From Lachnospiraceae bacterium AM48-27BH (GTDB lineage: Bacteria > Bacillota > Clostridia > Lachnospirales > Lachnospiraceae): DNA of 64,000 nucleotides. Each line of letters starts with the position of its first letter. Within the stretch, counting starts at the first letter, position 1. Positions 1 to 7,526 of the stretch are shown here, one piece after another. The stretch lies in contig QUFC01000016.1 of assembly GCA_003478355.1 (NCBI GenBank), forward strand, positions 1 to 64,000. Direction: 5' to 3'. The notes beneath the pieces were generated by a model. The model saw nothing but the letters and a program-made list of their open reading frames with translations. It was not told where the DNA came from and did no database searches. Position numbers and translations under genes: made by a program.

Positions 1-2
1 CA

Positions 3-1100
3 AAGGGGCGGCACGCTTTTATCGTTACCACGCACACCGATAAGCAGCACATCCATTGTCACATTTATTACAACTCCACCACCCTTGACTGCACCCGGAA
101 ATTCCGAAACTTTTGGGGCTCCAGCTTCGCCCTCCGGCGGCTCTCTGACAGGCTGTGCCTTGAAAACGGGCTGTCCATTGTAGAGAACCCGAAGCCCCGG
201 AGCAAGGGCAAGTATCGGAATTATGGAGAATGGCAGAAAGAACGAAAAGGGCCGCTTTCCTATCAGGACAGACTGCGCCTTGCCATTGATACTGCGCTGG
301 CGGAACGCCCCGCTGATCTGGACGAATTTCTCAATCTGATGAAGCGGGCCGGATATGAGGTCAAGACGGTTCGGGGCGGCGGTATCAGTTTCCGGCTGAC
401 CGGGCAGGGACAGGAACGCTTTACCCGTCTGCGGGCTTCCACGCTGGGAGACGGCTACGACTTGCAAGATGTTCTGTCTGCCATTGAGGGCAAAGAAAAA
501 CGCCCCGGGCGCTCGGAACGGAAAATCAGTCTGGCGGTGGATATTCAAGCAAAGCTGGCTGCCGGTAAGGGGCCTGGATATGAACGCTGGGCGAAGGTAT
601 TTAACATTAAGCAGATGGCCGCCGCTCTTGCCTATATACAGGACAATAACCTGACCGATTATGAGCAGTTGGCGCAGAAAGCCACCGAGGCGGCAGACCG
701 TTTCCATGCTATTTCCGAGCAGGTCAAGCAGACGGAACAGGCTATGAAAACCAATGCCGGGCTAAAGGCTGCAACGGTTCAGTATGCCAAAACCCGCCCA
801 GTCTTTGAGCAGTATAAGGCGACGAAGTACAGCAGGAAATTCCTTGCGGAGCATGAGGCCGACCTTGAACTGTACCGGGTTGCACAAGCGGAAATGCGCT
901 CTCTGCTGGGCGGGGCAAAGCTCCCCAAAATGGATGTGCTGAAGGAAGAAGGCCGTAAGCTCACAGCAAAGAAAAAACAGCTCTATGGAGAATACCAGAA
1001 GGCACGACGGGATATGCAGGAGATCGTCACAATCAAGGCGAACATTGACACTCTGATGGGCTACACCGAGCCGGGAAGAAAGCAGGAAAAGGAGCGTTAA
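3..1100 (+). CDS. Relaxase/mobilization nuclease, 3' part (partial)
   Basis: C-terminal part of a MobA/VirD2-like relaxase that would nick oriT and lead the element's DNA during conjugation. The frame is open from the left edge, so the start is outside the window. Near the edge, codons at about 36-65 read HTDKQHIHCH, the metal-binding three-histidine motif of relaxases. It is followed by FRNFWGSSFALRRLSD and a basic stretch typical of relaxases of clostridial integrative elements. The last 150 residues are Lys/Glu-rich and look coiled-coil. It sits upstream of regulators and a serine recombinase on the same strand, which fits an integrative mobilizable or conjugative element. The family call is firm; the exact relaxase class is inferred. 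Confidence 0.88.
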   Translation, partial: KGRHAFIVTTHTDKQHIHCHIYYNSTTLDCTRKFRNFWGSSFALRRLSDRLCLENGLSIVENPKPRSKGKYRNYGEWQKERKGPLSYQDRLRLAIDTALAERPADLDEFLNLMKRAGYEVKTVRGGGISFRLTGQGQERFTRLRASTLGDGYDLQDVLSAIEGKEKRPGRSERKISLAVDIQAKLAAGKGPGYERWAKVFNIKQMAAALAYIQDNNLTDYEQLAQKATEAADRFHAISEQVKQTEQAMKTNAGLKAATVQYAKTRPVFEQYKATKYSRKFLAEHEADLELYRVAQAEMRSLLGGAKLPKMDVLKEEGRKLTAKKKQLYGEYQKARRDMQEIVTIKANIDTLMGYTEPGRKQEKER

Positions 1101-1134
1101 GGTTATGAAAATAAGGAGCAAAGCGACGCTGACA

Positions 1135-1157
1135 CTTCGGGCCATGTTGGCCCGAAG
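1135..1157 (+). repeat. GGGCC hairpin, copy 1 of 3
   Basis: A perfect 9-bp inverted repeat (CTTCGGGCC, 5-nt loop ATGTT, GGCCCGAAG) shortly after the relaxase stop. Near-identical hairpins lie at 3554-3578 and 4192-4216, each after a gene of the same element. There is no T-run, so it is not an ordinary intrinsic terminator. Confidence 0.75.
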
Positions 1158-1551
1158 ATATGGGTTTGGGGCGAGCCCCAACAAGCAGCCTTTGTGCCAC
1201 TTGTGGCCACAGAGGCATTGCTTGCCATTTAGCTATTTAGCAATATACTGCAAAAAAGATTATTGAGTTTATACAACATCTATTGTTTTACGCAATACCT
1301 CCTTAAAATATCTATATTAAGAAAATTCGCCACAAATTTTCGGTGATTTATCAATCGCTTTTCGAGTTTTTATATGTTTATGCAAAAAGAATGATATTTT
1401 TTTTATATCAACAAGTTCTCTTTCTTTTTATCGTTTTAACTCAAACATCAAAACACAAAACTTGAATACCCGGTTTTTATATCAGAAAAATATACGATAT
1501 ATGTTGATAATTAACAATTTATTAAGTTTTATTTACCATTTTTAGATTATA

Positions 1552-1580
1552 TTGCATATATAGGGATTCTGTGGTATACT
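1552..1580 (+). promoter_or_regulatory. Predicted sigma-A promoter for the secreted protein gene
   Basis: TTGCAT at 1552-1557, a 17-bp spacer and TATACT at 1575-1580. It lies 155 bp upstream of the secreted-protein start, giving a long 5' leader. The 1267-1551 stretch before it is AT-rich and holds no gene I can support. Confidence 0.6.
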
Positions 1581-1735
1581 ACAGTTAGTTATAAAAAGCT
1601 CATAACCGATTAGTAAAGGGAGGGATACCATTGGGGCTATAGAGGAGGAGAATTTGAGAGAATAGTGCCTTACATAATGGTGGGCGCTAAAAAATCTGAG
1701 TTTGTTACTATGGTAAAGTCTCAAGGAGGTCATTT

Positions 1736-2272
1736 ATGAAGAAAGGTTTGAAAAAGGCATTGGGTCTGTTGGTAGCGCTGAGTCTCATGGTAGTTGGTAG
1801 CGCATTTAGTGCTCTTGCTGCTGATTCTCCAGAACAGAGACAAACATTCAGTGTCGATCTGAATAATTTTGACGAAAGCCAGCCCTATTCGGAAACATTA
1901 CATTTCGAGAAGGACGGTCAGCCGGTAACAGTGACACTTAGCTATACGCCTCCTTTAACTCGTGATCCTGCTACTGAAGGAACGTGGAAATCGGATGCAT
2001 TTTGGGGTGTCGCAGGTATGGATTACAGATTTGACTTATCAAAGAGTGGTAGCCAGTGGAAAATTTCTAATGCACGTGATTTAAATACCTACTGTGTTGG
2101 CGGAACGGTTGAAGATGAAAGTTTAGCCATTGGCCGTGCAACATCTACCTCAAGCAAAGCGGCCGAAGTGACTGGCTCTATGAGAGCAAATGTAGTCGGC
2201 GGAGTAGGAACACTTTCTTTCGCTTTAAGAACGGAAGTTTTTAATGGAGAAGTTTCTACCGTATTAAATTAA
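1736..2272 (+). CDS. Secreted protein of unknown function
   Basis: A 178-residue protein with a clear Sec signal peptide: Lys-rich start, hydrophobic core LLVALSLMVVG, and a likely cut after SALA. A strong ribosome site (AAGGAGG) precedes the ATG. The mature part of about 150 residues is polar, has few cysteines, and reads as beta-rich (alternating Thr/Val stretches such as PVTVTLSYTPP). I do not recognise the family. It lies between the relaxase and the regulator of the mobile element, so it is probably cargo. It has its own promoter and is followed by a 39-residue membrane peptide. A role as exported effector, bacteriocin-like protein or surface factor is possible but unproven. Confidence 0.8.
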   Translation: MKKGLKKALGLLVALSLMVVGSAFSALAADSPEQRQTFSVDLNNFDESQPYSETLHFEKDGQPVTVTLSYTPPLTRDPATEGTWKSDAFWGVAGMDYRFDLSKSGSQWKISNARDLNTYCVGGTVEDESLAIGRATSTSSKAAEVTGSMRANVVGGVGTLSFALRTEVFNGEVSTVLN

Positions 2273-2317
2273 GAATAATATAAGTAGAGTCCTATTCAAA
2301 AAGGTGTTGATGTAAAT

Positions 2318-2437
2318 ATGTCGGCAATGTCTATATTTTTTCTAGTTGTATGCTCCGTCCTTGGACTTGGTGTTTTATACTGTATAGCTCGAATTATAGG
2401 ATGGCTATTCAATCAGATAAAAAATAATGCTGATTAA
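2318..2437 (+). CDS. Small single-span membrane peptide (39 aa)
   Basis: An ATG with an AAGGTG site 12 bases upstream opens a 39-residue frame starting MSAMSIFFLVVCSVLG. Residues 5-31 form one hydrophobic helix, followed by a basic, polar tail (QIKNNAD). It lies 45 bp after the secreted-protein gene on the same strand and could be co-transcribed. Such small proteins are usually missed by length cutoffs. It might be an immunity or accessory peptide for the secreted protein, but that is inference from position only. Confidence 0.5.
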   Translation: MSAMSIFFLVVCSVLGLGVLYCIARIIGWLFNQIKNNAD

Positions 2438-2455
2438 GTGAAAGCAATTATACAA

Positions 2456-2566
2456 TTTAAAAGGGTTGTTGCAAAGAGAAAAGTAATGTTCTGTATATGG
2501 TAGATTTAATAATTGACATATACTATATATAGTAAATTGAGTCTGTTTTGTAACAACCTTTTTAAA
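2456..2566 (+). repeat. 111-bp element with 21-bp inverted ends
   Basis: Arms 2456-2476 and 2546-2566 are inverted repeats matching at 18 of 21 positions (core GGTTGTTGCAAA / TTTGTAACAACC). The interior is AT-rich and contains TTGACA. The core resembles the ends of IS6-family elements, so it may be a tiny non-autonomous element; it could equally act as a long terminator stem, since a run of T follows the right arm. Confidence 0.45.
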
Positions 2567-2590
2567 AGAAAATTTTTAGTAACAATTAGA

Positions 2591-2638
2591 TAGAGTAGAG
2601 GTACGTTAACCATTAACATATCCTCTACTCTATTTTTT
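2591..2638 (+). terminator. Rho-independent terminator
   Basis: An 11-bp perfect stem (TAGAGTAGAGG at 2591-2601, CCTCTACTCTA at 2622-2632) is followed directly by a T-run. It probably ends the secreted protein/small peptide transcript. Confidence 0.8.
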
Positions 2639-2784
2639 ATTTTTGCCTCCTATCTACGACAAATTTTGCAAAAAATACATTATATGATAATAAAAGAACT
2701 ACGAGATTTTTACGCGGAGGTTGCTAATAACATGAGTTAGATTATTGAGAAAAAATAGATGAAGCAACGCCCCTTTTGCTTTAC

Positions 2785-2867
2785 CTCCTCCTAGATGGGA
2801 GGAGTTTTATTCCAATTTAAACTTTTTTAAGGCTCAAACAAGCTGTTATTTGTTTGAGCTTTTTTTA
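2785..2867 (+). terminator. Two tandem intrinsic terminators
   Basis: The first stem is CTCCTCC/GGAGGAG (2785-2804) followed by TTTT. The second is GCTCAAACAA/TTGTTTGAGC (2832-2859) followed by seven T. No credible gene lies between 2640 and 3079; only a two-codon ATG-AGT-stop frame behind a GGAGG site at about 2730 is seen, which may be a remnant leader. Confidence 0.7.
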
Positions 2868-3079
2868 TGTTCGACACCTTATTTCAGGATTTGCTATCGA
2901 AACAGAGCCAGTCTTGAGATAAGCTGTCGAGGCTTTTTTAGAACGAGTAGCCATCTTTACTATTTTATAGATTTTTCACTGTTATTTTTTGAAAATTTCA
3001 GAAATTTCAGCCTACATATACGCTCCCCGCCGCTTCTGTTTTGTTGTCCATCCATCACAAAACAAAGCGGAGGTTCAAT

Positions 3080-3502
3080 ATGGCTATTATAAATTTACGG
3101 GACTATTACCCTTTTTATACGTCAGACTACTTTATGGAAGTACCAGAAGATGTTGTTGAAATGTTCAAGGAGTTTGACCGGAAGGAAGCCGCTTACCGTC
3201 TGCGTACATACCGGCACAAAGCCTATTACTCCCTGGATCGGAATGATGGAATTGAGCATGAGGCGCTTTTCGTTGCGTTCTCTCCCTATGAACTGTATGA
3301 GCGTAAAGTGACGATACAAGAACTCTATACCGCCATCTCACGACTGCCCGACAAACAGGCAAAGCGCATTTACGCTCATTTCATTCTCGGCTTGACGAAA
3401 CAAGACATTGCCCGGGCCGAGGGTGTGGATGAAAAGGTCGTGCGGCTCGCCATTGAGCGCGGCCTTCGGAACTTGGAAAAAATTTTAAAAAAATTTTTAT
3501 AA
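3080..3502 (+). CDS. Sigma-70 region 4-like regulator of the mobile element
   Basis: A 140-residue protein starting MAIINLRDYYPFY. The start at 3080 is preferred over an upstream in-frame ATG because GCGGAGG lies just before it. The C-terminal third (LTKQDIARAEGVDEKVVRLAIERGLRNL) is a helix-turn-helix like sigma region 4; no region 2 core is evident. Small sigma-like proteins of this size are common regulators in Tn916/Tn1549-type elements, where they control transfer genes. Here it lies upstream of a structured leader and the recombinase block, so control of those genes is plausible. The family assignment rests on the HTH and on element context. Confidence 0.75.
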   Translation: MAIINLRDYYPFYTSDYFMEVPEDVVEMFKEFDRKEAAYRLRTYRHKAYYSLDRNDGIEHEALFVAFSPYELYERKVTIQELYTAISRLPDKQAKRIYAHFILGLTKQDIARAEGVDEKVVRLAIERGLRNLEKILKKFL

Positions 3503-3553
3503 GGTGTACCGATTTCGCCTCAAAAATGAAATGGCTTATGAGAGGCAGTCAAA

Positions 3554-3578
3554 GCCTCGGGCCACATTGGCCCGAAGC
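3554..3578 (+). repeat. GGGCC hairpin, copy 2 of 3
   Basis: GCCTCGGGCC, loop ACATT, GGCCCGAAGC: a 10-bp stem with one mismatch, 52 bp after the sigma-like gene. Same core and 5-nt loop size as the copies at 1135 and 4192. Confidence 0.7.
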
Positions 3579-3589
3579 GGGACACGCCT

Positions 3590-3848
3590 CACGCAGATTG
3601 AAAACTGAATAAAAGATAGACGGATACGAAGGGTGCTTGTGTCCAGTGACAGGCCCGCCATGACCTCTATTTTTACACTAGAGAGAGCGACCAGGCCCAT
3701 GCCGTAGGCAGACTGTGCAGGTCTGCCGGACAAAACACAAAACCCGGATACTTGCGATTAGTCACAATCCGAGCGTGCAGCGGTGTTGCGAACCGTGAGC
3801 CGTCGCAGGTAATGAGATCGCCTTGCCATCAGAATGGGGAGAGCTGAA
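3590..3848 (+). other. GC-rich structured leader region
   Basis: There is no convincing gene in this 260-bp stretch, but several short stems are visible, for example GGCAGAC/GTCTGCC around 3707-3727. It directly precedes a translated leader peptide and a terminator-like hairpin, so it may be part of a long regulatory 5' leader. It matches no riboswitch class that I recognise. Confidence 0.35.
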
Positions 3849-3935
3849 ATGCTATGGGACAAAAAGCCAACTGTCCGTCCGGTCTATCTGAAAAAACTTT
3901 CTAACCTGTGGGGCCCTTCCTCTATTACTGTCTGA
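3849..3935 (+). CDS. Leader peptide (28 aa) upstream of attenuator hairpin
   Basis: An ATG behind GGGGAGAG opens a 28-codon frame, MLWDKKPTVRPVYLKKLSN and so on, ending at TGA 3933-3935. The last codons run through the 5' arm of a GC-rich stem (3909-3916), and the stop lies in the loop. Translation of the leader to its stop would therefore block formation of the hairpin. This is the classic layout of translation-dependent attenuation, and similar leaders regulate Tn916-type elements. Whether the peptide is made is not shown by the sequence. Confidence 0.55.
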   Translation: MLWDKKPTVRPVYLKKLSNLWGPSSITV

Positions 3936-3973
3936 TGATAGGGCAACCGTTCTGGCTGGGCCCCATATTTTTC
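3909..3973 (+). promoter_or_regulatory. Attenuator-like terminator hairpin
   Basis: TGGGGCCC at 3909-3916 pairs perfectly with GGGCCCCA at 3958-3965, and TATTTTTC follows. It lies between the leader peptide and the next gene (3992), and the leader frame overlaps its 5' arm. It is probably a conditional terminator of the downstream element genes. Confidence 0.6.
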
Positions 3974-3991
3974 TATGAACAGGAGAATTTT

Positions 3992-4192
3992 ATGAAGGAA
4001 AATATATCTAGTCCAGAATTAACGCTGAATATATGGAGTAATGACGCCTGCCGGGGCTATGTGATTATGGCCATGCAGGACTGTGGATTCACCCATAAAG
4101 ATATTAGCCGTGTAGTAAATCAGCTTTATGGAGTGTTTGACTTATACACACTCAACGAGGCTGAACAGAAATATTATAACGGCGATTATTAG
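3992..4192 (+). CDS. Small conserved mobile-element protein (66 aa)
   Basis: Starts MKENISSPELTLNIWSNDA, chosen because AGGAG lies 6 bases upstream of this ATG. The protein is small, slightly acidic and helical (YVIMAMQDCGFTHKDISRVVNQL), with no signal peptide or membrane segment. Proteins of this type occur near the recombinase in clostridial integrative elements, but I know of no function. It follows the attenuator-like leader directly and ends inside the third GGGCC hairpin, so its expression is probably governed by the leader. Confidence 0.65.
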   Translation: MKENISSPELTLNIWSNDACRGYVIMAMQDCGFTHKDISRVVNQLYGVFDLYTLNEAEQKYYNGDY

Positions 4193-4274
4193 CTTCGGGC
4201 CAACGTGGCCCGAGGCTGGGGAAAGCTCAAAGGGCAGTTCCTTCCAGGGAGCCGCTTTTTTAGGTTTCCCCAGC
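4192..4274 (+). repeat. GGGCC hairpin copy 3 nested with a second stem
   Basis: GCTTCGGGCC, loop AACGT, GGCCCGAGGC spans 4192-4216 and begins at the stop codon of the preceding gene. A further perfect 10-bp pair, GCTGGGGAAA (4215-4224) with TTTCCCCAGC (4265-4274), overlaps its 3' arm. The two stems share bases, so they could be mutually exclusive structures. Confidence 0.65.
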
Positions 4275-4328
4275 AGACAAGAGGGAAGCTGGCCGCTGTT
4301 CATCCGTACTGAAAAGTGGAGGTTTTCG

Positions 4329-4505
4329 ATGGTTCAATCTGTTACATACCAAAGCGAAAAACAATCCGTATATTTTCAAGGGAAACTTATCGTATTGGAA
4401 AATCTAATTCCGGTACTATCCCCGGATGAAAAGAACAAGCGAAAAAGAGAAATCGAAAATCACTTATATGATGTGTTCAGTAAATACACGGACAGATTTT
4501 ACTAA
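4329..4505 (+). CDS. Small mobile-element protein upstream of recombinase (58 aa)
   Basis: Starts MVQSVTYQSEKQSVYF behind a GTGGAGG site. The protein is 58 residues long, basic, with a charged C-terminal helix (SPDEKNKRKREIENHLYDVF). It occupies the position where Tn4451-like elements carry small accessory genes near the recombinase, but I cannot match it to TnpW or an excisionase with confidence. It ends 87 bp before the recombinase start. A role in excision or regulation is inference from position only. Confidence 0.6.
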   Translation: MVQSVTYQSEKQSVYFQGKLIVLENLIPVLSPDEKNKRKREIENHLYDVFSKYTDRFY

Positions 4506-4517
4506 TCAACCGCAACA

Positions 4518-4546
4518 TTGTTGTCCGGGGCTGCCTATGGTATAAT
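4518..4546 (+). promoter_or_regulatory. Predicted promoter of the serine recombinase
   Basis: TTGTTG at 4518-4523, a 17-bp spacer and a perfect TATAAT at 4541-4546, 47 bp upstream of the recombinase start. This gives the recombinase its own promoter apart from the attenuated upstream genes. Confidence 0.65.
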
Positions 4547-4592
4547 ATAATTGTAAGGTTGGTAGCTCCATTCCATACGGAAGGAGCCCAAT

Positions 4593-6101
4593 ATGGACAT
4601 TATCAGAGAAGATTGTATATACGCGAGACAGTCGGTAGACCGTAAGGACAGTATCAGCATTGAAAGCCAGATTGATTTTTGTAAGTATGAGCTGAAAGGC
4701 GGAAGCTGTAAAGTATTCAAGGATAAAGGCTATTCCGGGAAGAATACGGACAGGCCGGAGTTTCAAAAGCTGTTAGGAGAAATCCGAAAGGGCCGGGTGC
4801 GGCGGGTAATCGTTTATAAGCTGGACAGAATCAGCCGTTCCATTCTGGACTTTGCAAACATGATGGAGCTGTTCCAGGAATATGACGTGGAGTTTGTTTC
4901 GTCCACAGAAAAGTTCGACACCTCAACCCCAATGGGGCGGGCCATGCTGAATATTTGTATCGTATTCGCACAGCTTGAACGTGAGACAATCCAGAAACGC
5001 GTCACGGACGCTTACTACTCCCGGTGCCTGAAAGGTTTTCACATGAGCGGACAGGCCCCCTATGGTTATCAGTTGGAGCCGACAGTGGTTGAAGGTATCC
5101 GCACAAAAAAGATGGTGGCAGACCCCGAAACTTCCCAATATGTAAAGCTCATGTTTGAAATGTATTCCGAGCCGGAAACGTCTTTTGGTGACATTACACG
5201 GTACTTTGAGGAACAGAACATCAAAGTTTACGGTAAATCGCTATTCCGTACCTTTATTTCACAGCTTTTAAGAAATCCTGTTTACGCACAAGCAGATTTA
5301 GAACTCTACGAATTTTTTAAAAGCCAGGGGGCGGCTATTGTCAATGACGCTTCCGATTTTGCCGGAACCAATGGCTGTTATCTCTATCAGGGCCGGGACG
5401 TGAAGGAGGATAAAGACAGGAGCCTGAAAGACCAGATACTTGTAATCGCTCCACATGAAGCGCTCATACCGTCTGATGTATGGCTGAAATGCAGGAAGAA
5501 GCTAATGACAAATAAGAGTTTTCAACAAGGACGTAAGCCGAAAAATACATGGCTTGCCGGAAAAGTTAAATGCGGGTGTTGCGGATATGCCTTAAAGGCA
5601 ACACACGTTCCGAACAGCGAAGGCTATTTTCGCTGTAGTAAACGGACTGAAAATAAAGGCTGCCCGGGCTGTGGTAAAATCCGTAAATCTGAATTTGAGG
5701 AATTTATTTTCAGTGCTATGCGGGCGAGATTTAAAAATTTTCAAGTCCGCCATAGCCGGGAGGAAAAAGTCAATCCCAAACTGACCGCCCATCAAATTGA
5801 ACTGGCGCAAGTTGAAGCCGAGATTGAAAAACTACTTGATACGCTAACCGGAGCCAACGCAACACTTCTTGCCTATGCTAACAAAAAAATTGAAGAACTG
5901 GACACTCGCCGCCAGACCATTTCAAAGGAGATTGCGGAAATGTCCATTGAAACAATGTCACCCCAAAAGGAGCAGGAACTCTCTTATTACCTCGACCATT
6001 GGGACAGCATTGAATTTGACGACAAAAGGAAAGCCGTTGACGGCCTGATTATTTCAATCAGCGCAACTAGCGACCACGTTCAAGTAGAGTGGAAAATCTA
6101 A
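4593..6101 (+). CDS. Large serine recombinase (integrase/excisase)
   Basis: A 502-residue site-specific recombinase that would integrate and excise the element. The N-terminal resolvase domain starts with CIYARQS, placing the catalytic serine at residue 14. It contains VYKLDRISRSILDF and FDTSTPMGRAML, typical of the family. A recombinase domain follows (GYQLEP... to about residue 300). A zinc ribbon (KVKCGCCGYALKA ... YFRCSKRTENKGCPGC) and a C-terminal coiled coil (about 390-450) come after. Length and order match TnpX-like recombinases of Tn4451 and Tn1549-type elements. It is the last gene before the element end, which is where integrases normally lie. The gene appears intact. Confidence 0.95.
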   Translation: MDIIREDCIYARQSVDRKDSISIESQIDFCKYELKGGSCKVFKDKGYSGKNTDRPEFQKLLGEIRKGRVRRVIVYKLDRISRSILDFANMMELFQEYDVEFVSSTEKFDTSTPMGRAMLNICIVFAQLERETIQKRVTDAYYSRCLKGFHMSGQAPYGYQLEPTVVEGIRTKKMVADPETSQYVKLMFEMYSEPETSFGDITRYFEEQNIKVYGKSLFRTFISQLLRNPVYAQADLELYEFFKSQGAAIVNDASDFAGTNGCYLYQGRDVKEDKDRSLKDQILVIAPHEALIPSDVWLKCRKKLMTNKSFQQGRKPKNTWLAGKVKCGCCGYALKATHVPNSEGYFRCSKRTENKGCPGCGKIRKSEFEEFIFSAMRARFKNFQVRHSREEKVNPKLTAHQIELAQVEAEIEKLLDTLTGANATLLAYANKKIEELDTRRQTISKEIAEMSIETMSPQKEQELSYYLDHWDSIEFDDKRKAVDGLIISISATSDHVQVEWKI

Positions 6102-6132
6102 GCTCTAACTTCTGGATTATCCCACTCTACTT
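6082..6132 (+). terminator. Stem-loop at end of recombinase gene
   Basis: AAGTAGAGTGG (6082-6092, inside the gene) pairs perfectly with CCACTCTACTT (6122-6132). A T/C-rich stretch follows. It may end the recombinase transcript close to the element boundary. Confidence 0.5.
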
Positions 6133-6161
6133 ACTTTCAAATCTATCTTTTCTTTTTAATC

Positions 6162-6815
6162 TTGTTTGTACCCCTTGTACACCGTTGCTTAAAATCAATT
6201 CTATATAATAAAAAGCTTAATGGTGGAAGAGAAGTAGCAAGTATAACAAAAGATATTGGAAATAAGTCATGGAATAGTTACAATTACTATGATAATATAG
6301 CGAAATACGGTGCACTTAGTATCAGTTGGTTCTCCGAATATTGTTTTAATTACGCACAAAAACGAAAAGTTGCATGCGATGAAAAACTATTTTCAGGTAC
6401 ATTAACAGATTTTAGATCATCGTTACTTTCTGAATATTTTGCGAATACATATTATGATTATGACCGCAATATAATAGACATAATCATTGCATCTGCCGTA
6501 TTAACCGGATATGATTCATGGACTGATATAACAAAAGTATTCACAAATGATTGGAAATGTGGAAAGACATTTTGCATTTTGGAAGAAGAATTTACGAACT
6601 ATATTAAAGTATGTGCTTACGATTATCAAAAGGTTGCATTTTTAGAATTATACAAAATTATTGTTGATGACTTATATAACGAAGTAAAGGAAAAGGCTCA
6701 GCAAGGAATTTTTGCAAACAAAACATATCGAGATATTAAGCTAAGCTTTTTCTTGCCTGCCTATATTGTATTTGATAATGCTGTAGAAATGAAAATAATT
6801 AGAATTGATAAATAG
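6162..6815 (+). pseudogene. 5'-truncated AT-rich gene next to the element end
   Basis: An open frame of 217 codons that starts only at a TTG without a ribosome site. It begins about 60 bp after the recombinase. From about 6200 the sequence turns much more AT-rich than the element, and the protein reads as the rear of a normal soluble polypeptide (helical, Tyr/Asp-rich, e.g. EYFANTYYDYDRNI). The simplest reading is that integration of the element removed the 5' part, and that the first 12 or so codons come from the element. I do not recognise the family. If correct, the missing N-terminus lies beyond the other element end, outside this window. Confidence 0.55.
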
Positions 6816-6831
6816 TATGATAACTATTGTA

Positions 6832-6890
6832 TTTTTTTGAAGAATAGATGGCACTTATAAAACATAAGTGCCATCTATTCTTCAAAAAAA
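6832..6890. terminator. Perfect 27-bp palindrome, bidirectional terminator
   Basis: Arms 6832-6858 and 6864-6890 are perfectly complementary, with a 5-nt loop, T7 at the left edge and A7 at the right. It would terminate transcription in both directions and separates the plus-strand remnant from the minus-strand cluster. Parts of the arm (TAAGTGCCATCT-like) recur at about 6912 and 6942 in the otherwise gene-free 6891-7163 stretch. Confidence 0.8.
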
Positions 6891-7025
6891 ATCTTGTCAT
6901 ATATTGTTATAAGTGCTATCTAAATGGCTTTTATTTCATCATAAGTGCCAACATTACTTCAATGTACAGTTAGGAAGTGGATTTTTAAACTCTGATACCC
7001 AAAATCACGATGGGATAGTGGCATC

Positions 7026-7061
7026 CAACTATTCGCTAAACACTGGTTTAACGAATAGTTG
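7026..7061. repeat. 16-bp inverted repeat
   Basis: CAACTATTCGCTAAAC (7026-7041) and GTTTAACGAATAGTTG (7046-7061) are inverted with one mismatch and a 4-nt spacer. There is no T-run. The tight spacing suits a protein-binding operator or a recombination half-site pair. Confidence 0.6.
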
Positions 7062-7163
7062 ACGATGAAGAGGGGCCATTCCAGATTTAAAACGACTTCC
7101 TGTGTGGTACAATCAGCACGATATCTGGATCTTCCCCCTCTTTTTAATTTATCACCCATTCTA

Positions 7164-7433
7164 CTATGCATTAAGACATTCGATTAAGTCTACTGGTTTT
7201 GCAGTGATACTTTCCGTCACTTCAAGATTATCACTAAGAATATTTATGTGCCAGGAAGAAGTAAGTTCATCATATTCAATATCAGTTACATATTCCGGAC
7301 GTTCCGCAAGAGCCTGTCGGCGTTCCTCTGCTTTTTTCTTCAGCACACTAAGCATATCTTTTTCTGTTCCATGAAATGAATAGAATGAAACGATGCAGTC
7401 ACAATCTGTAACGATAATAATATAGTTCATCAA
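7164..7433 (-). CDS. Hypothetical protein (89 aa)
   Basis: A 270-bp frame with a good AGGAGG site before its ATG. The N-terminus is hydrophobic (MMNYIIIVTDCDCIVSFY) and the rest charged and helical, ending with a strand-like part (SSWHINILSDNLEVTES). No signal peptide cleavage site is apparent. I do not recognise the family. It is the last gene of a minus-strand cluster of small proteins. Confidence 0.6.
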   Translation of the reverse strand: MMNYIIIVTDCDCIVSFYSFHGTEKDMLSVLKKKAEERRQALAERPEYVTDIEYDELTSSWHINILSDNLEVTESITAKPVDLIECLNA

Positions 7434-7526
7434 ATATTTCCTCCTGACATTTGAAATTTAGGATTTCCACCACTTTGGTAATTATAATTATATTCCCGCC
7501 AGGTGAATTTCTGCCTGCGTCATATT

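Noticed and set aside
762..1184. 140-codon minus-strand frame inside the relaxase
   Set aside because: Antisense shadow of the relaxase gene; Cys/Leu-rich product typical of reverse reading.
1105..1266. 53-codon frame directly after the relaxase
   Set aside because: No ribosome site, runs through the GGGCC hairpin and has odd composition; more likely chance.
2513..2541. Possible promoter TTGACA in the 111-bp element
   Set aside because: No acceptable -10 box at 16-18 bp spacing and no gene directly downstream.
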